Shown here: piece by piece, positions 16,438-27,192 of the stretch
Numbering within the stretch: the first letter of the stretch is position 1
Layout: each line of letters starts with the position of its first letter
Source: CAXTEJ01 sp964243295
GTDB taxonomy: Bacteria > Actinomycetota > Actinomycetes > Actinomycetales > Angustibacteraceae
DNA: 38,769 bases
Direction of reading: 5' to 3'
Assembly: GCA_964243295.1 (NCBI GenBank)
Contig: CAXTEJ010000030.1
Location: 1-38,769 of the forward strand
Program-made: the position numbers and the translations under genes
Notes under the pieces: model-generated
What the model was told of the DNA's origin: nothing
The model's input: the letters and a program-made list of their open reading frames with translations, nothing else
The model's database searches: none

Positions 16438-17867
16438 ATGCCCGAGACCACGCCGGACGTCGACCCGGCCCAGCTGCCCCCCACCGTCTTCGTCCTGTTC
16501 GGTGCCACCGGCGACCTCGCCAAGCGCATGGTGCTGCCGGCCTTCTACCAGCTGGCGATGGGCGGGCTGCTGCCGCCGCGGTGGCTGCTGATCGGCAACG
16601 GCCGCGGCGACGTCTCGCACGAGGACTTCGCCGGGCGGGTGCACGAGGCCCTCAGCGAGTTCGGCCCCAAGCCGGAGGAGGGCCCGTGGGAGGAGTTCAG
16701 CTCGCGGCTGCGCTTCGCCGGCGGCGGCTTCGCCAAGGACGACCCGGGCAGCCTGCTCGACGTGCTGGCCGAGGCCCACGACGAGCTGGGCGACGACGTC
16801 CGCTACGTCCACTACCTCGCGATCCCGCCGTCGTCCTTCATGCGCATCACCGAGGGCCTGGGGGCGCACGGGCTCGCGGAGGGCTCCCGCGTGGTCTTCG
16901 AGAAGCCCTTCGGCACCTCGCCCGAGGACTTCCGCGAGCTCGACCGGGCGGTGCACGAGGTGCTCGACGAGGAGCAGATCTTCCGCATCGACCACTTCCT
17001 GGGCAAGGAGGGCACCCAGAACCTGCACGCCCTGCGGTTCGGCAACGGCCTGTTCGACCACGTGTGGAACAGCCACAACGTCCGGGCGGTGCAGATCGAC
17101 GTGCCCGAGACCCTCGACATCGACGACCGCGCGGGCTTCTACGACGAGACCGGCGCGCTGCTCGACATGGTCGTCACCCACCTGTTCCAGCTCGCGGCCG
17201 AGGTCGCGATGGAGCCGCCGGTGTCGATGGCGGCCGACGACCTGCAGGCCGCGCGCGAGTCGGTCATCGCGGCGTTCCGGCCGATGCGGGCCGAGGACGT
17301 GGTGCTGGGCCAGTTCGACGGCTACACCGACACCGAGGGCGTGCCCGCCGACTCCACGACCGACACCTTCGTCGCGGCGCGGCTGTGGATCGACACCGAC
17401 CGCTGGCGCGGCGTGCCGTTCCTGCTGCGCACCGGCAAGCAGCTGGCCGCCAGCGCCCAGCAGGTCAGCCTGGTGTTCCAGCGGCCGGACGGCGGACCGC
17501 TGGACAAGGAGGCGCCCGACCTCGGCAACGTCCTCACGCTGACGCTGTCGGGCTCGGGCAGCGTCCAGCTGCGGATGGTCGTCAAGAACCCCGGCGCCGG
17601 CTTCAACCTCACCTGCGCGCAGGCCGCCCTGCCGCTCGGCGAGGTCTCGGCCGACGACTCGCTGCCGCCGTACGTGCGGCTCATCAACGACGTGATCATC
17701 GGCGACCGCTCGCTGTTCACCCGCCCGGACGGCCTCAGCCACGCCTGGGACGCGATCACCCCGATCCTGCAGGACCGGCCGGCGCTCGAGCCCTACGCCC
17801 GCGGGTCGTGGGGCCCCGCCGCCGCCGACGCGCTCGCGGGTGACGACGGCTGGCTGCTGGGGTCGTG

Positions 17868-17868
<1 letters not shown>
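16438..17868 (+). CDS. zwf: Glucose-6-phosphate dehydrogenase
   Basis: A 476-residue enzyme converting glucose 6-phosphate and NAD(P)+ to 6-phosphogluconolactone, the entry to the pentose phosphate pathway. The dinucleotide fold starts with FVLFGATGDLAKR (about 19-31); the substrate motif is RIDHFLGKEG (183-192), with Phe in place of the more usual Tyr and the catalytic His retained. VFEKPFG and FLLRTGKQL are also diagnostic. The stop overlaps the start of the aminopeptidase gene, so the two are translationally coupled. I see no partner opcA or gnd nearby. Confidence 0.95.
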
Positions 17869-20363
<2,495 letters not shown>

Positions 20364-20376
20364 ACCGGAGCCCACG

Positions 20377-20398
20377 CGCCGGCCCCGTCAGGCCGGCG
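20377..20398. terminator. Bidirectional terminator-like hairpin
   Basis: CGCCGGCC (20377-20384), loop ccgtca, GGCCGGCG (20391-20398): a perfect 8-bp all-GC stem with a 6-base loop. It sits exactly between two convergent stop codons, pepN ending at 20363 and the REC-ATPase gene ending at 20399. There is no U tract, as often in high-GC actinobacteria. Confidence 0.6.
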
Positions 20399-21187
20399 TC
20401 AGGCCGGTGCCGGAAGCTCGGCCCAGACGACCTTGGTGAGGCCGGTGGCGTCGTCCGCGTCGGCACCGGTGGCGCTGCTCGTGCCGGCTGCCGTGCCGGT
20501 GTCGACGCCCCACGCCGTGGCGACGGCGTCGACGAGGTGCATGCCGCGCCCGCCCTCGCTGGTGCGGCTGGGCGGCTGTGGGTCGGGGGCCCCGCTGCCG
20601 GCGTCCTGCACCTCCACCCGCACACCGCGCCCGGTGCGGCTCAGCCGCAGCACTGGGCCGCTGTGCGCGTGGACGATCGCGTTGGTGACCAGCTCGCTGA
20701 CCACGAGAGCCATGTCGTCGACGACCGGGTCGAGGCCCCAGCGCCGCAGCGTCGCGCTGGCGAAGCGCCGGGCCTCGGCGACGCTCGCGAGGTGGGGCGT
20801 GAGCGTGACCTCGACGCGCTCGCGAGAGCCGCCGCCCACCTCCTGCAGCGAGTCGACGAGGTGGTCGAGCACCTCGTCCTTGAGCACGAAGCCGTCGACG
20901 TTGCGGGCGATCCACTCGCGGTCGCTGCTCTCGGTGCCCGAGAACACCACGACCTTGGTCGTCGGGCTGACCGCCCGCACCTGCGCCAGCACGTCCCTGC
21001 CGTGCAGGTCCGGCAGCCCGAGGTCGAGCACCAGCACGTCGGGTCGCAGCCGCCGCGCGAGCTCGATGCCGCCCGTGCCGTCACCGGCCTCGCCGACGAC
21101 CTCGAAGCCGCCACGCAACCGCAGGGCGGCGCGGACGAGGCGGCGCAGGGCGGCCACGTCGTCGACCAGCACCACGCGCACCGACAC
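20399..21187 (-). CDS. Response-regulator receiver domain fused to RsbW-like ATPase domain
   Basis: A 262-residue two-domain protein. Residues 1-115 are a receiver: acidic pair DD at 9-10, phospho-acceptor Asp55 in LVLDLGLPD, Ser/Thr switch region VFSGT and Lys103. Residues about 125-230 are a GHKL ATPase of the anti-sigma/RsbW kind: SELVTNAIVHA (N box), DAGSGAP (G1) and GGRGMHLVD (G2). It has no DNA-binding domain and no dimerisation His. The output is therefore probably protein-protein, such as binding or phosphorylating a sigma or anti-anti-sigma factor; this is inference. It lies ten bases downstream of the hybrid kinase gene, with its own leaderless promoter. Confidence 0.85.
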   Translation of the reverse strand: MSVRVVLVDDVAALRRLVRAALRLRGGFEVVGEAGDGTGGIELARRLRPDVLVLDLGLPDLHGRDVLAQVRAVSPTTKVVVFSGTESSDREWIARNVDGFVLKDEVLDHLVDSLQEVGGGSRERVEVTLTPHLASVAEARRFASATLRRWGLDPVVDDMALVVSELVTNAIVHAHSGPVLRLSRTGRGVRVEVQDAGSGAPDPQPPSRTSEGGRGMHLVDAVATAWGVDTGTAAGTSSATGADADDATGLTKVVWAELPAPA

Positions 21188-21193
21188 GTCTTG

Positions 21194-21199
21194 ATCCTA
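21194..21199 (-). promoter_or_regulatory. -10 box (TAGGAT) overlapping the stop codon of the upstream kinase gene
   Basis: On the minus strand TAGGAT, then caagac (six bases), then the GTG at 21187. The TAG of the hexamer is the stop codon (21197-21199) of the histidine kinase gene. The geometry predicts a leaderless transcript of the REC-ATPase gene alone, besides any read-through. Confidence 0.6.
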
Positions 21200-23170
21200 G
21201 GCGTCGGTGCCGGCCCGAAGCGCGACGACGAAGGTGCGATCGGCGGCGTCGTACCAGGCGTCGCCGCCGTGGGCTCGGGCGAGCTCGCGGACGATGAACA
21301 AGCCGAGACCGGTGCCCGAGCGGCGCTCGCCGGTGATGAAGCGCTCGAACAGCCGCGGGGCGACGGCCGCCGGGACGCCGGGTCCCTCGTCGTGCACACC
21401 GACCAGGACGCGGTCGCCGTCACGGGTCGCGGTCACGGTGACCGGGGCCGAGCCGTGGGTGAGGGCGTTGCGGACCAGGTTCTCGACCACCTGCGCGAGC
21501 CGGTCCGGGTCGGCGACGACCTGGAGGTCGGGTGCGCACTGCACCACGACGGTGTCGCCCGGGTGCTCACGAGCCCCCGTCGTCCCGGCGCGCAGGACGT
21601 CGACCAACCGGGTGCGCCGCAGGTCCAGCTGCACGGCTCCCGCCTCGAGCCGGCTGGCCGTCAGCAGCTCGCCGATCAGCCGGCGCAGCCGTCGGGCGCT
21701 GGACGTCATGCCCTGCAGGATCTCGGTGCGCTCCGCCACGGTCACCTCGTCCCAGTGGGCGGCGATCAGGTCGGCCGACCCGGCGAGCACCGTCACCGGG
21801 CCGCGCAGCTCGTGGGCCGTGACGGCCAGGAACTGCGCCTGGTCTGCCGCCGCGCGCGCGAGCAGCTGGTTGGCGACGGCGAGCTCACCGTTGGCGCGCG
21901 CGACCTCGGCGGCGGCCTGCTCGCGCTCGACCTGGGTGTCACGCCGCTGCGTGTGGTCGCGGGTCACCTTGGCGAAGCCCACGTGGCGCCCGTCGGCGTC
22001 GCGGACCGCCGTCAGCACCACGTTGGCCCAGAACCGGGTGCCGTCGCGGCGCACCCGCCAGCCCTCCTCCTCGTAGCGGCCGTCCCGCAGCGCGAGCTCG
22101 AGCTCGCGCTCGGGGTGCTGGGCGCGCTGCGCCTGCTCGGGGTAGAACAGCCGGAAGTGCCGGCCGATGATCTCCTCGCCGCGGTAGCCCTTGATCCGCT
22201 CGGCGCCGGTGTTCCAGCTCGCGACCCGGCCGGTCGGGTCGAGCATGAAGATGGCGTAGTCCTCGACGGCCTCCACGAGCAGCTGCAGCCGGGCCTCGCT
22301 CGCACGCAGCTGCTCGTCGACCCGTCGCTGGGCGGTGACGTCCTGCGCCTGCACGAACAGGTAGAGGGGCTGGCCATGCTCGCCGCGCACGACCGCGAGC
22401 GTCGAGCGCACCGTCGCCCGCTCGGCGAGCTCGTGCGTCACGTGGACGACGTCGGCGGCGCCGTCGGTGAGGGCGGCGACCGCGGTGGTGACCTGCGCCG
22501 CGCCCTCGTCGTCGGCCAGCGAGGCGTACCCCACGCCGACCAGCCCACCGGCCGGCTGCTGCAGCAGGTCGGCGAGGGCGCCGTTGGCGCGCACCACCTG
22601 ACCGCTCAGCGTCAGCGTGGCCATGCCGATCGCGGCCTGCTCGAAGACCTCGCGGAACCGCTCGCGGTGGTCGGCGAGCACGCGGTCGTCGGCGCTGTCC
22701 CCGTCGGCGCTGTCGTCGACGGTGCTGTCGTCGACGGTGCCTTCTTCCACCACGACCTCGGTGTCGCCGGCACCGTCGTCGCCCCGTCGCCTCCCGGTCC
22801 GCAGGACCGCCAGCAGGTCCGCCACGAGACGGTCGACCGAGCCCGACTTCTCGATGAACGCCGCGGCGCCGAGCTCGAGGCCGCGCTCGGCCAGCCCCCG
22901 CTCGTCGAAACCGGAGAACAGCACCACCCGGGTGCCGGGGGAGGCCCGCACGATGTCGGGAAGCGCCTGCAGCCCGTCCAGCTCGGGCATCGAGACGTCG
23001 AGCAGCATCAGGTCGGGCCGGTGCTCGAGGGCGAGGCGGACGGCGTCGTGGCCGGTGCTGCCCTCGTCGACCACCTCGAGCCGGCGCGACAGGCGCAGCC
23101 GGGTGCGCACCAGGGCGCGGACGTCGGGGGCGTCGTCGATGACGACGACCGTGGGGAGCCTGTCGGTCAC
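21197..23170 (-). CDS. REC-PAS-PAS-HisKA-HATPase sensor histidine kinase
   Basis: About 657 residues. An N-terminal receiver (phospho-acceptor Asp58 in LMLLDVSMPE) is joined by a low-complexity acidic linker with repeated TVDDS/SADD units to two PAS domains (about 165-280 and 290-410; the second has SWNTGAERIKGYRGEEIIGRHF). HisKA carries His453 in TAHELRGPV, and the ATPase has NLVRNALTHG, DEGPGV and GTGLGLFIV. No transmembrane segment, so it is a cytosolic sensor, possibly of a bound cofactor or redox state. The long in-frame extension to 23251 is rejected because the GTG at 23170 lies six bases after TACGGT. Likely partner of the REC-ATPase protein encoded next. Confidence 0.92.
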   Translation of the reverse strand: MTDRLPTVVVIDDAPDVRALVRTRLRLSRRLEVVDEGSTGHDAVRLALEHRPDLMLLDVSMPELDGLQALPDIVRASPGTRVVLFSGFDERGLAERGLELGAAAFIEKSGSVDRLVADLLAVLRTGRRRGDDGAGDTEVVVEEGTVDDSTVDDSADGDSADDRVLADHRERFREVFEQAAIGMATLTLSGQVVRANGALADLLQQPAGGLVGVGYASLADDEGAAQVTTAVAALTDGAADVVHVTHELAERATVRSTLAVVRGEHGQPLYLFVQAQDVTAQRRVDEQLRASEARLQLLVEAVEDYAIFMLDPTGRVASWNTGAERIKGYRGEEIIGRHFRLFYPEQAQRAQHPERELELALRDGRYEEEGWRVRRDGTRFWANVVLTAVRDADGRHVGFAKVTRDHTQRRDTQVEREQAAAEVARANGELAVANQLLARAAADQAQFLAVTAHELRGPVTVLAGSADLIAAHWDEVTVAERTEILQGMTSSARRLRRLIGELLTASRLEAGAVQLDLRRTRLVDVLRAGTTGAREHPGDTVVVQCAPDLQVVADPDRLAQVVENLVRNALTHGSAPVTVTATRDGDRVLVGVHDEGPGVPAAVAPRLFERFITGERRSGTGLGLFIVRELARAHGGDAWYDAADRTFVVALRAGTDA

Positions 23171-23176
23171 CTGCCG

Positions 23177-23182
23177 ACCGTA
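23177..23182 (-). promoter_or_regulatory. -10 box (TACGGT) for the leaderless REC-PAS kinase gene
   Basis: On the minus strand TACGGT, then cggcag, then the GTG at 23170. It sets the true start 27 codons inside the longest open frame. Confidence 0.65.
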
Positions 23183-23233
23183 TGCCTGCGTCGGGCCGTT
23201 GATCGTCGTCGTCGTCCCTCTCGTGGTGGGCGC

Positions 23234-23239
23234 TAGGCT
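23234..23239 (+). promoter_or_regulatory. Putative -10 box (TAGGCT) for the VOC-AKR-GH1 operon
   Basis: TAGGCT 36 bases before the ATG at 23276; GGGAG at 23263-23267 is a ribosome binding site eight bases from the start. This gene is therefore leadered, unlike most neighbours. Its promoter is divergent from, and about 50 bases from, that of the REC-PAS kinase. Confidence 0.5.
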
Positions 23240-23275
23240 CTGGTGCCCCAAGGGTCTGAGTCGGGAGAGTCACGC

Positions 23276-24064
23276 ATGTCGATCACCACCGTCCTGCTGA
23301 ACGTCGCGGACGTCGAGCGCTCCGTCGGCTTCTACACGCGGTTCCTGCAGGCGCAGGTGGTCGGTGAGGTGACGCCCGAGGAGGCCCTGCTCGACGTGGT
23401 GGCGGCGACCATCCGGCTGGTCCGCGTCACCGACGCCGCCGAGACCGGGTGGGTGGCCGACGACCTGCAGCGCGGTTTCCGTCACGTCGGCTTCAAGGTG
23501 GCGCAGATCGACCCCATGGTGGCCGAGCTGAAGGCGGCCGGGGTGCGGTTCCAGCTCGACCCGATCGACGCCGAGGGCGGTGTGCGCCTGACGTTCTTCT
23601 ACGACCCCGACGGCACTCTGCTCGAGCTCGTCGAGGGTCCGCTGCAATACCACGAGGTCTTCGACCAGGCGCTCGTCGACGCCGACTGGGCACTCGGCAC
23701 GCCTGACCGCCCGCGCTTCGACCACGTGGCCGAGACGGTGCGTGACCTGGCGGCGACGCGGGCGCACTACGCACCGCTCGGCTTCGAGCTGATGGGCGGC
23801 ATCCACCAGCCGAACGACCCGCGCGGCTACGAGATCGCGTTCCTGCGCGGGGGCGACACCTCGCTCGAGATCTTCACCTACGACCGCGCCGACACGGCCG
23901 AGCGCGCGGCGCAGCTCGACGCGCCCGGCTTCGTGGCGATCGGCATCGGCGCGCCCGGGGGCGCGACCGGCGAGGTCGTCGGCGAGGTCGTCGGTGAGGT
24001 GGCCGGTGAGCAGGTCGTGACCGACCCGGACGGCCTGCTGCGTCTCGTCCCGGCCAGCCGGTGA
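23276..24064 (+). CDS. Two-domain VOC (glyoxalase/dioxygenase fold) protein
   Basis: About 262 residues with two vicinal-oxygen-chelate units. The first (1-125) runs from TTVLLNVADVERSVGFYTRFL to FFYDPDGTLLELVEG; the second (about 140-240) from RFDHVAETVRDLAATRAHYAPLGFE to TSLEIFTY. VOC proteins are metal-dependent lyases, dioxygenases or isomerases; the reaction is not assignable. A tandem GEVVGEVVGEVAGEQ run near the C-terminus is coded by near-identical 12-base units. The start is set by GGGAG eight bases upstream. The stop overlaps the aldo/keto reductase start by four bases (GTGA), so they form an operon. Confidence 0.82.
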   Translation: MSITTVLLNVADVERSVGFYTRFLQAQVVGEVTPEEALLDVVAATIRLVRVTDAAETGWVADDLQRGFRHVGFKVAQIDPMVAELKAAGVRFQLDPIDAEGGVRLTFFYDPDGTLLELVEGPLQYHEVFDQALVDADWALGTPDRPRFDHVAETVRDLAATRAHYAPLGFELMGGIHQPNDPRGYEIAFLRGGDTSLEIFTYDRADTAERAAQLDAPGFVAIGIGAPGGATGEVVGEVVGEVAGEQVVTDPDGLLRLVPASR

Positions 24065-25032
24065 CCGCAACGCGCCTTCCCGTACGACCGCTGGGCTGCA
24101 CCGGTTTGCGAGTCACGAGCGTCACCCTGGGCGGCGCCCCGCTGGGAAGCATGCCGGAAGCCTTCGGCTACGAGGTGGCCGAGCGCGACGCCGTCGCCCT
24201 GGTGGGACAGGTGCTCGACAGCCCCATCCGGGTCATCGACACGGCGAACGGCTACTCCGACGGCCGCAGCGAGCAGCGCATCGGCCGGGCGCTCGCGGCG
24301 CGCGGCGGCCTGCCCGACGACGTCCTGGTCATCACCAAGGTCGACGCAGCCGGATCCGACTACTCCGGTGATCGCGTACGAGAGTCGTTGCGCGAGAGCC
24401 GTTCCAGGCTGGGGCTCGACGTGTTGCCCCTGGTGCACCTGCACGACCCCGAGTTCCACGACCCGGCGTCGCTGACCTCGCCCGGTGGCGCCGTCGAGGC
24501 GCTGGTCGAGGCGCGCGAGGCCGGAGTCGTGGAGCACATCGGGCTGGCCGGTGGCGACGTCCACGAGATGTCGCGCTACCTCGACCTCGGCGTTTTCGAG
24601 GTGCTGCTGGTGCACAACCGCTGGACGCTCGTCGACCGCAGCGCCGGGCCGCTGATCGAGCGTGCCCTCGCCGACGGGCTGGGGGTGGTCAACGCCGCGG
24701 TGTACGGCGGCGGCATCCTCGCCACGCCCGGTAGCAGCAGCACCTACGGCTACCGGCCGGCGTCCGAGGCGACGCTGCGGGCCATCTCCGCGATGGACGA
24801 CGCCTGCCGCCGGGCGGGCACCGACCTCCCGACCGCCGCGCTGCGGTTCTCCACCCGTGACCCCCGGATCGCGACGACGGTGGTGGGGTTCAGCAAGCCG
24901 ACCCGGATCGCCACCACGGTCGCCGCAGCCACGGCCGACCTCCCCGACTCCCTGTGGGACGAGCTGGAGTCACTGGTGCCCCCACCCGAGAACTGGCTCG
25001 ACCACCGCACTTCCCCCCGAGAGGACACCTGA
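24061..25032 (+). CDS. Aldo/keto reductase (sugar dehydrogenase-like)
   Basis: A 323-residue NAD(P)H oxidoreductase with the TIM-barrel AKR layout. Catalytic tetrad: Asp60 and Tyr65 in IDTANGYSDGRSE, Lys93 in VITKVD and His126 or His128 in LVHLHDPEF. The N-terminus PLGCTGLRVTSVTLGGAPLG and the mid-chain LVHNRWTLVDR resemble the L-fucose/D-threo-aldose 1-dehydrogenase branch. It overlaps the VOC gene by four bases and lies four bases upstream of a beta-glucosidase gene, which suggests oxidation of a released sugar. Substrate is inferred, not shown. Confidence 0.88.
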   Translation: MTATRLPVRPLGCTGLRVTSVTLGGAPLGSMPEAFGYEVAERDAVALVGQVLDSPIRVIDTANGYSDGRSEQRIGRALAARGGLPDDVLVITKVDAAGSDYSGDRVRESLRESRSRLGLDVLPLVHLHDPEFHDPASLTSPGGAVEALVEAREAGVVEHIGLAGGDVHEMSRYLDLGVFEVLLVHNRWTLVDRSAGPLIERALADGLGVVNAAVYGGGILATPGSSSTYGYRPASEATLRAISAMDDACRRAGTDLPTAALRFSTRDPRIATTVVGFSKPTRIATTVAAATADLPDSLWDELESLVPPPENWLDHRTSPREDT

Positions 25033-25036
25033 ACCG

Positions 25037-26413
25037 ATGGCACTGCAGCGCAGCGACTTCCCCGACGACTTCATCTTCGGCACGGCCACCGCGGCCTACC
25101 AGGTCGAGGGCGCCACCACCGAGGGCGGCCGGGGCGTCAGCATCTGGGACACCTTCGCCCGGCAGCCCGGCGCCATCGCCGACGGGCAGACCGGTGACGT
25201 GGCCGACGACCACTACCACCGCTTCGAGGAGGACGTCGCGCTGATGGCCTCGCTCGGCGTCGACGCCTACCGGTTCTCCATCGCCTGGCCCCGCATCCAG
25301 CCGACCGGCACGGGGCCGGCGAACGCCGACGGCATCGCGTTCTACCGCCGGCTCGCCGAGTCGTTGCGCGCCAACGGGATCACGCCGTACGCGACGCTCT
25401 ACCACTGGGATCTTCCGCAGGCGCTCGAGGACGACGGCGGCTGGCTCAACCGTGACACCGCCGACCACTTCGCGGAGTACGCGCGGCTCGTCGTGAGCGA
25501 GCTGGGCGACGTCGTCCAGCACTGGATCACGCTCAACGAGCCGTGGTGCTCCTCGCTGCTCGGCTACGCCAGCGGTGAGCACGCGCCGGGCCGGCAGCTC
25601 GGCTCGCAGGCCGCTCGCGCGGTCCACCACCTGCTGCTGGGCCACGGCCGGGCGGTGCCGCTGATGCGCGAGGCGGCCGGCCCGCAGGCCGAGGTCGGCA
25701 TCAGCCTGAACCTCTACTCGGTACTGCCTGCGGGCGACTCCGAGGCCGACCGCGACGCCGTCCGGCGCATCGACGGCCTCGACAACCGCTTCTTCCTCGA
25801 CCCGGTGCTGCGAGGGTCCTACCCCGAGGACGTGCTGGACGACCTCGGTGAGCGAGAGTGGTTCTCCCAGAACGCATCTGCGGCCGACCTGGCCGAGATC
25901 AGCGCGCCGATCGACTTCCTCGGCATCAACTACTACAGCCGTCACACGGTCACCGCGGGGGAGCCGTCGGAGGGCCCCAGCGCCCACCCGGGCAGCGAGT
26001 TCGTCACCATGATCGACACCGGCGCACCGCGCACCCAGATGGGCTGGGAGATCCACCCCGACGGGCTGCTGGACGTGCTCCAGCTCGCCCACGAGCGCCA
26101 GCCCGACCTGCCGCTCATCATCAGCGAGAACGGCGCCGCCTACGAGGACGTCGTGGGCGAGGACGGCACCATCGACGACGAGCAGCGCCGGGCCTACATC
26201 GAGCAGCACCTCACCACGTGCGCCGAGGCCGTGCGCCGCGGCCTGCCGCTCGCGGGCTACTTCGTCTGGACGCTGCTCGACAACTTCGAGTGGGCCTGGG
26301 GCTACTCGCGGCGGTTCGGCCTCGTGCACGTCGACTACGCCACCCAGCAGCGGACGCCGAAGGCCAGCGCCCGCTGGTACGCCGGGCTGCTCGGGGGCTC
26401 GCTGCGGTCGTAG
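25037..26413 (+). CDS. GH1 family beta-glucosidase
   Basis: A 458-residue cytosolic glycoside hydrolase. N-terminal signature FIFGTATAAYQVEGA; acid/base Glu168 in TLNEPW; nucleophile Glu364 in ISENGAAYED. Further GH1 landmarks are YHWDLPQALEDDGGW, IDFLGINYYSR and DNFEWAWGYSRRFGLVHVDY (aglycone and glucose binding). No signal peptide, so it acts on imported disaccharides or glucosides, releasing beta-linked glucose, galactose or fucose. AGAGGA within the last codons of the preceding gene serves as ribosome binding site. Last gene of the VOC-AKR-GH1 operon. No sugar transporter or LacI regulator is adjacent. Confidence 0.93.
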   Translation: MALQRSDFPDDFIFGTATAAYQVEGATTEGGRGVSIWDTFARQPGAIADGQTGDVADDHYHRFEEDVALMASLGVDAYRFSIAWPRIQPTGTGPANADGIAFYRRLAESLRANGITPYATLYHWDLPQALEDDGGWLNRDTADHFAEYARLVVSELGDVVQHWITLNEPWCSSLLGYASGEHAPGRQLGSQAARAVHHLLLGHGRAVPLMREAAGPQAEVGISLNLYSVLPAGDSEADRDAVRRIDGLDNRFFLDPVLRGSYPEDVLDDLGEREWFSQNASAADLAEISAPIDFLGINYYSRHTVTAGEPSEGPSAHPGSEFVTMIDTGAPRTQMGWEIHPDGLLDVLQLAHERQPDLPLIISENGAAYEDVVGEDGTIDDEQRRAYIEQHLTTCAEAVRRGLPLAGYFVWTLLDNFEWAWGYSRRFGLVHVDYATQQRTPKASARWYAGLLGGSLRS

Positions 26414-26425
26414 CCCCAGCGGGCT
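26412..26425. terminator. Weak hairpin between convergent genes
   Basis: AGCCC, loop CAGC, GGGCT: a 5-bp stem starting inside the beta-glucosidase stop codon, in the 53-base space before the convergent LuxR-type gene. No U tract. Confidence 0.3.
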
Positions 26426-26466
26426 GTCGACGCAGGCTCACCCGACACGTCGAGCAGCTCGGGCCG

Positions 26467-27192
26467 TCAGGCGGGCTGCCCGGGGCCGACGTGACCGGGG
26501 CGCACGACGCCGAGCTCGTACGCCAGCACCACCGCCTGCACCCGGCTGTCCAGGTCGAGCTTGCTGAGCACGCTCGACACGTGGCTCTTCACCGTCGCCT
26601 CGCTGACCTGGAGGTGCTCGGCGAGCTCGCGGTTGGACAGCCCCCGGGCCATGGCGCGCAGCACGACGCGCTCGCGCTCGCTCAGCCGTCCCAGCGGACC
26701 GCTCCACTCCTGCGCCGACGGGTTCGGCGTCCCCCGGTCCTCGAGCTCGAGGCAGCGCGCGATGAGCGTGCGGGTGACCTGTGGGTCGACGAGGGAGTCG
26801 CCGCGGTGCACGGTGCGCACGGCGCTGACCAGCGCGTCCGGGCCGGCGTCCTTGAGCAGGAAGCCGCTGGCGCCGGCACGGACCGCGCCCAGGACGTACT
26901 CCTCGTCGTCGAAGGTGGTCAGCACCAGCACGGCGGGCCGCGGCTCGGGCTCGGCGGTGATCTGCCTTGTCGAGGTGATGCCGTCCTGGCGGGGCATGCG
27001 CACGTCCATGAGGACGACGTCCGGGCGCAGCATCCGCGACGCGGTGACGGCCTGCAGGCCGTCGGAGGCCTCGCCCACGACGCGCATGCCCGGCTCGTGG
27101 TCGATGATCATCTGCAACCCGGCACGGACCATGCCGTGGTCGTCGACGATGAGGACGGCGATGTCGGCCGCGGCGTCGCGGGGAGCGCTCAC
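26467..27192 (-). CDS. NarL/LuxR-type response regulator
   Basis: A 241-residue two-domain regulator. The receiver has acidic residues in IVDDHG, phospho-acceptor Asp63 in LMDVRMP, a Thr switch in LVLTTFDD and Lys in GFLLKDAG. The C-terminal HTH is LSERERVVLRAMARGLSNRELAEHL followed by SEATVKSHVSSVLSKL. Its GTG start overlaps the stop of the kinase gene by four bases (GTGA), so the pair is translated together. Targets are unknown; the divergent cell-wall genes at 28.7-31 kb are one candidate. Confidence 0.94.
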   Translation of the reverse strand: MSAPRDAAADIAVLIVDDHGMVRAGLQMIIDHEPGMRVVGEASDGLQAVTASRMLRPDVVLMDVRMPRQDGITSTRQITAEPEPRPAVLVLTTFDDEEYVLGAVRAGASGFLLKDAGPDALVSAVRTVHRGDSLVDPQVTRTLIARCLELEDRGTPNPSAQEWSGPLGRLSERERVVLRAMARGLSNRELAEHLQVSEATVKSHVSSVLSKLDLDSRVQAVVLAYELGVVRPGHVGPGQPA

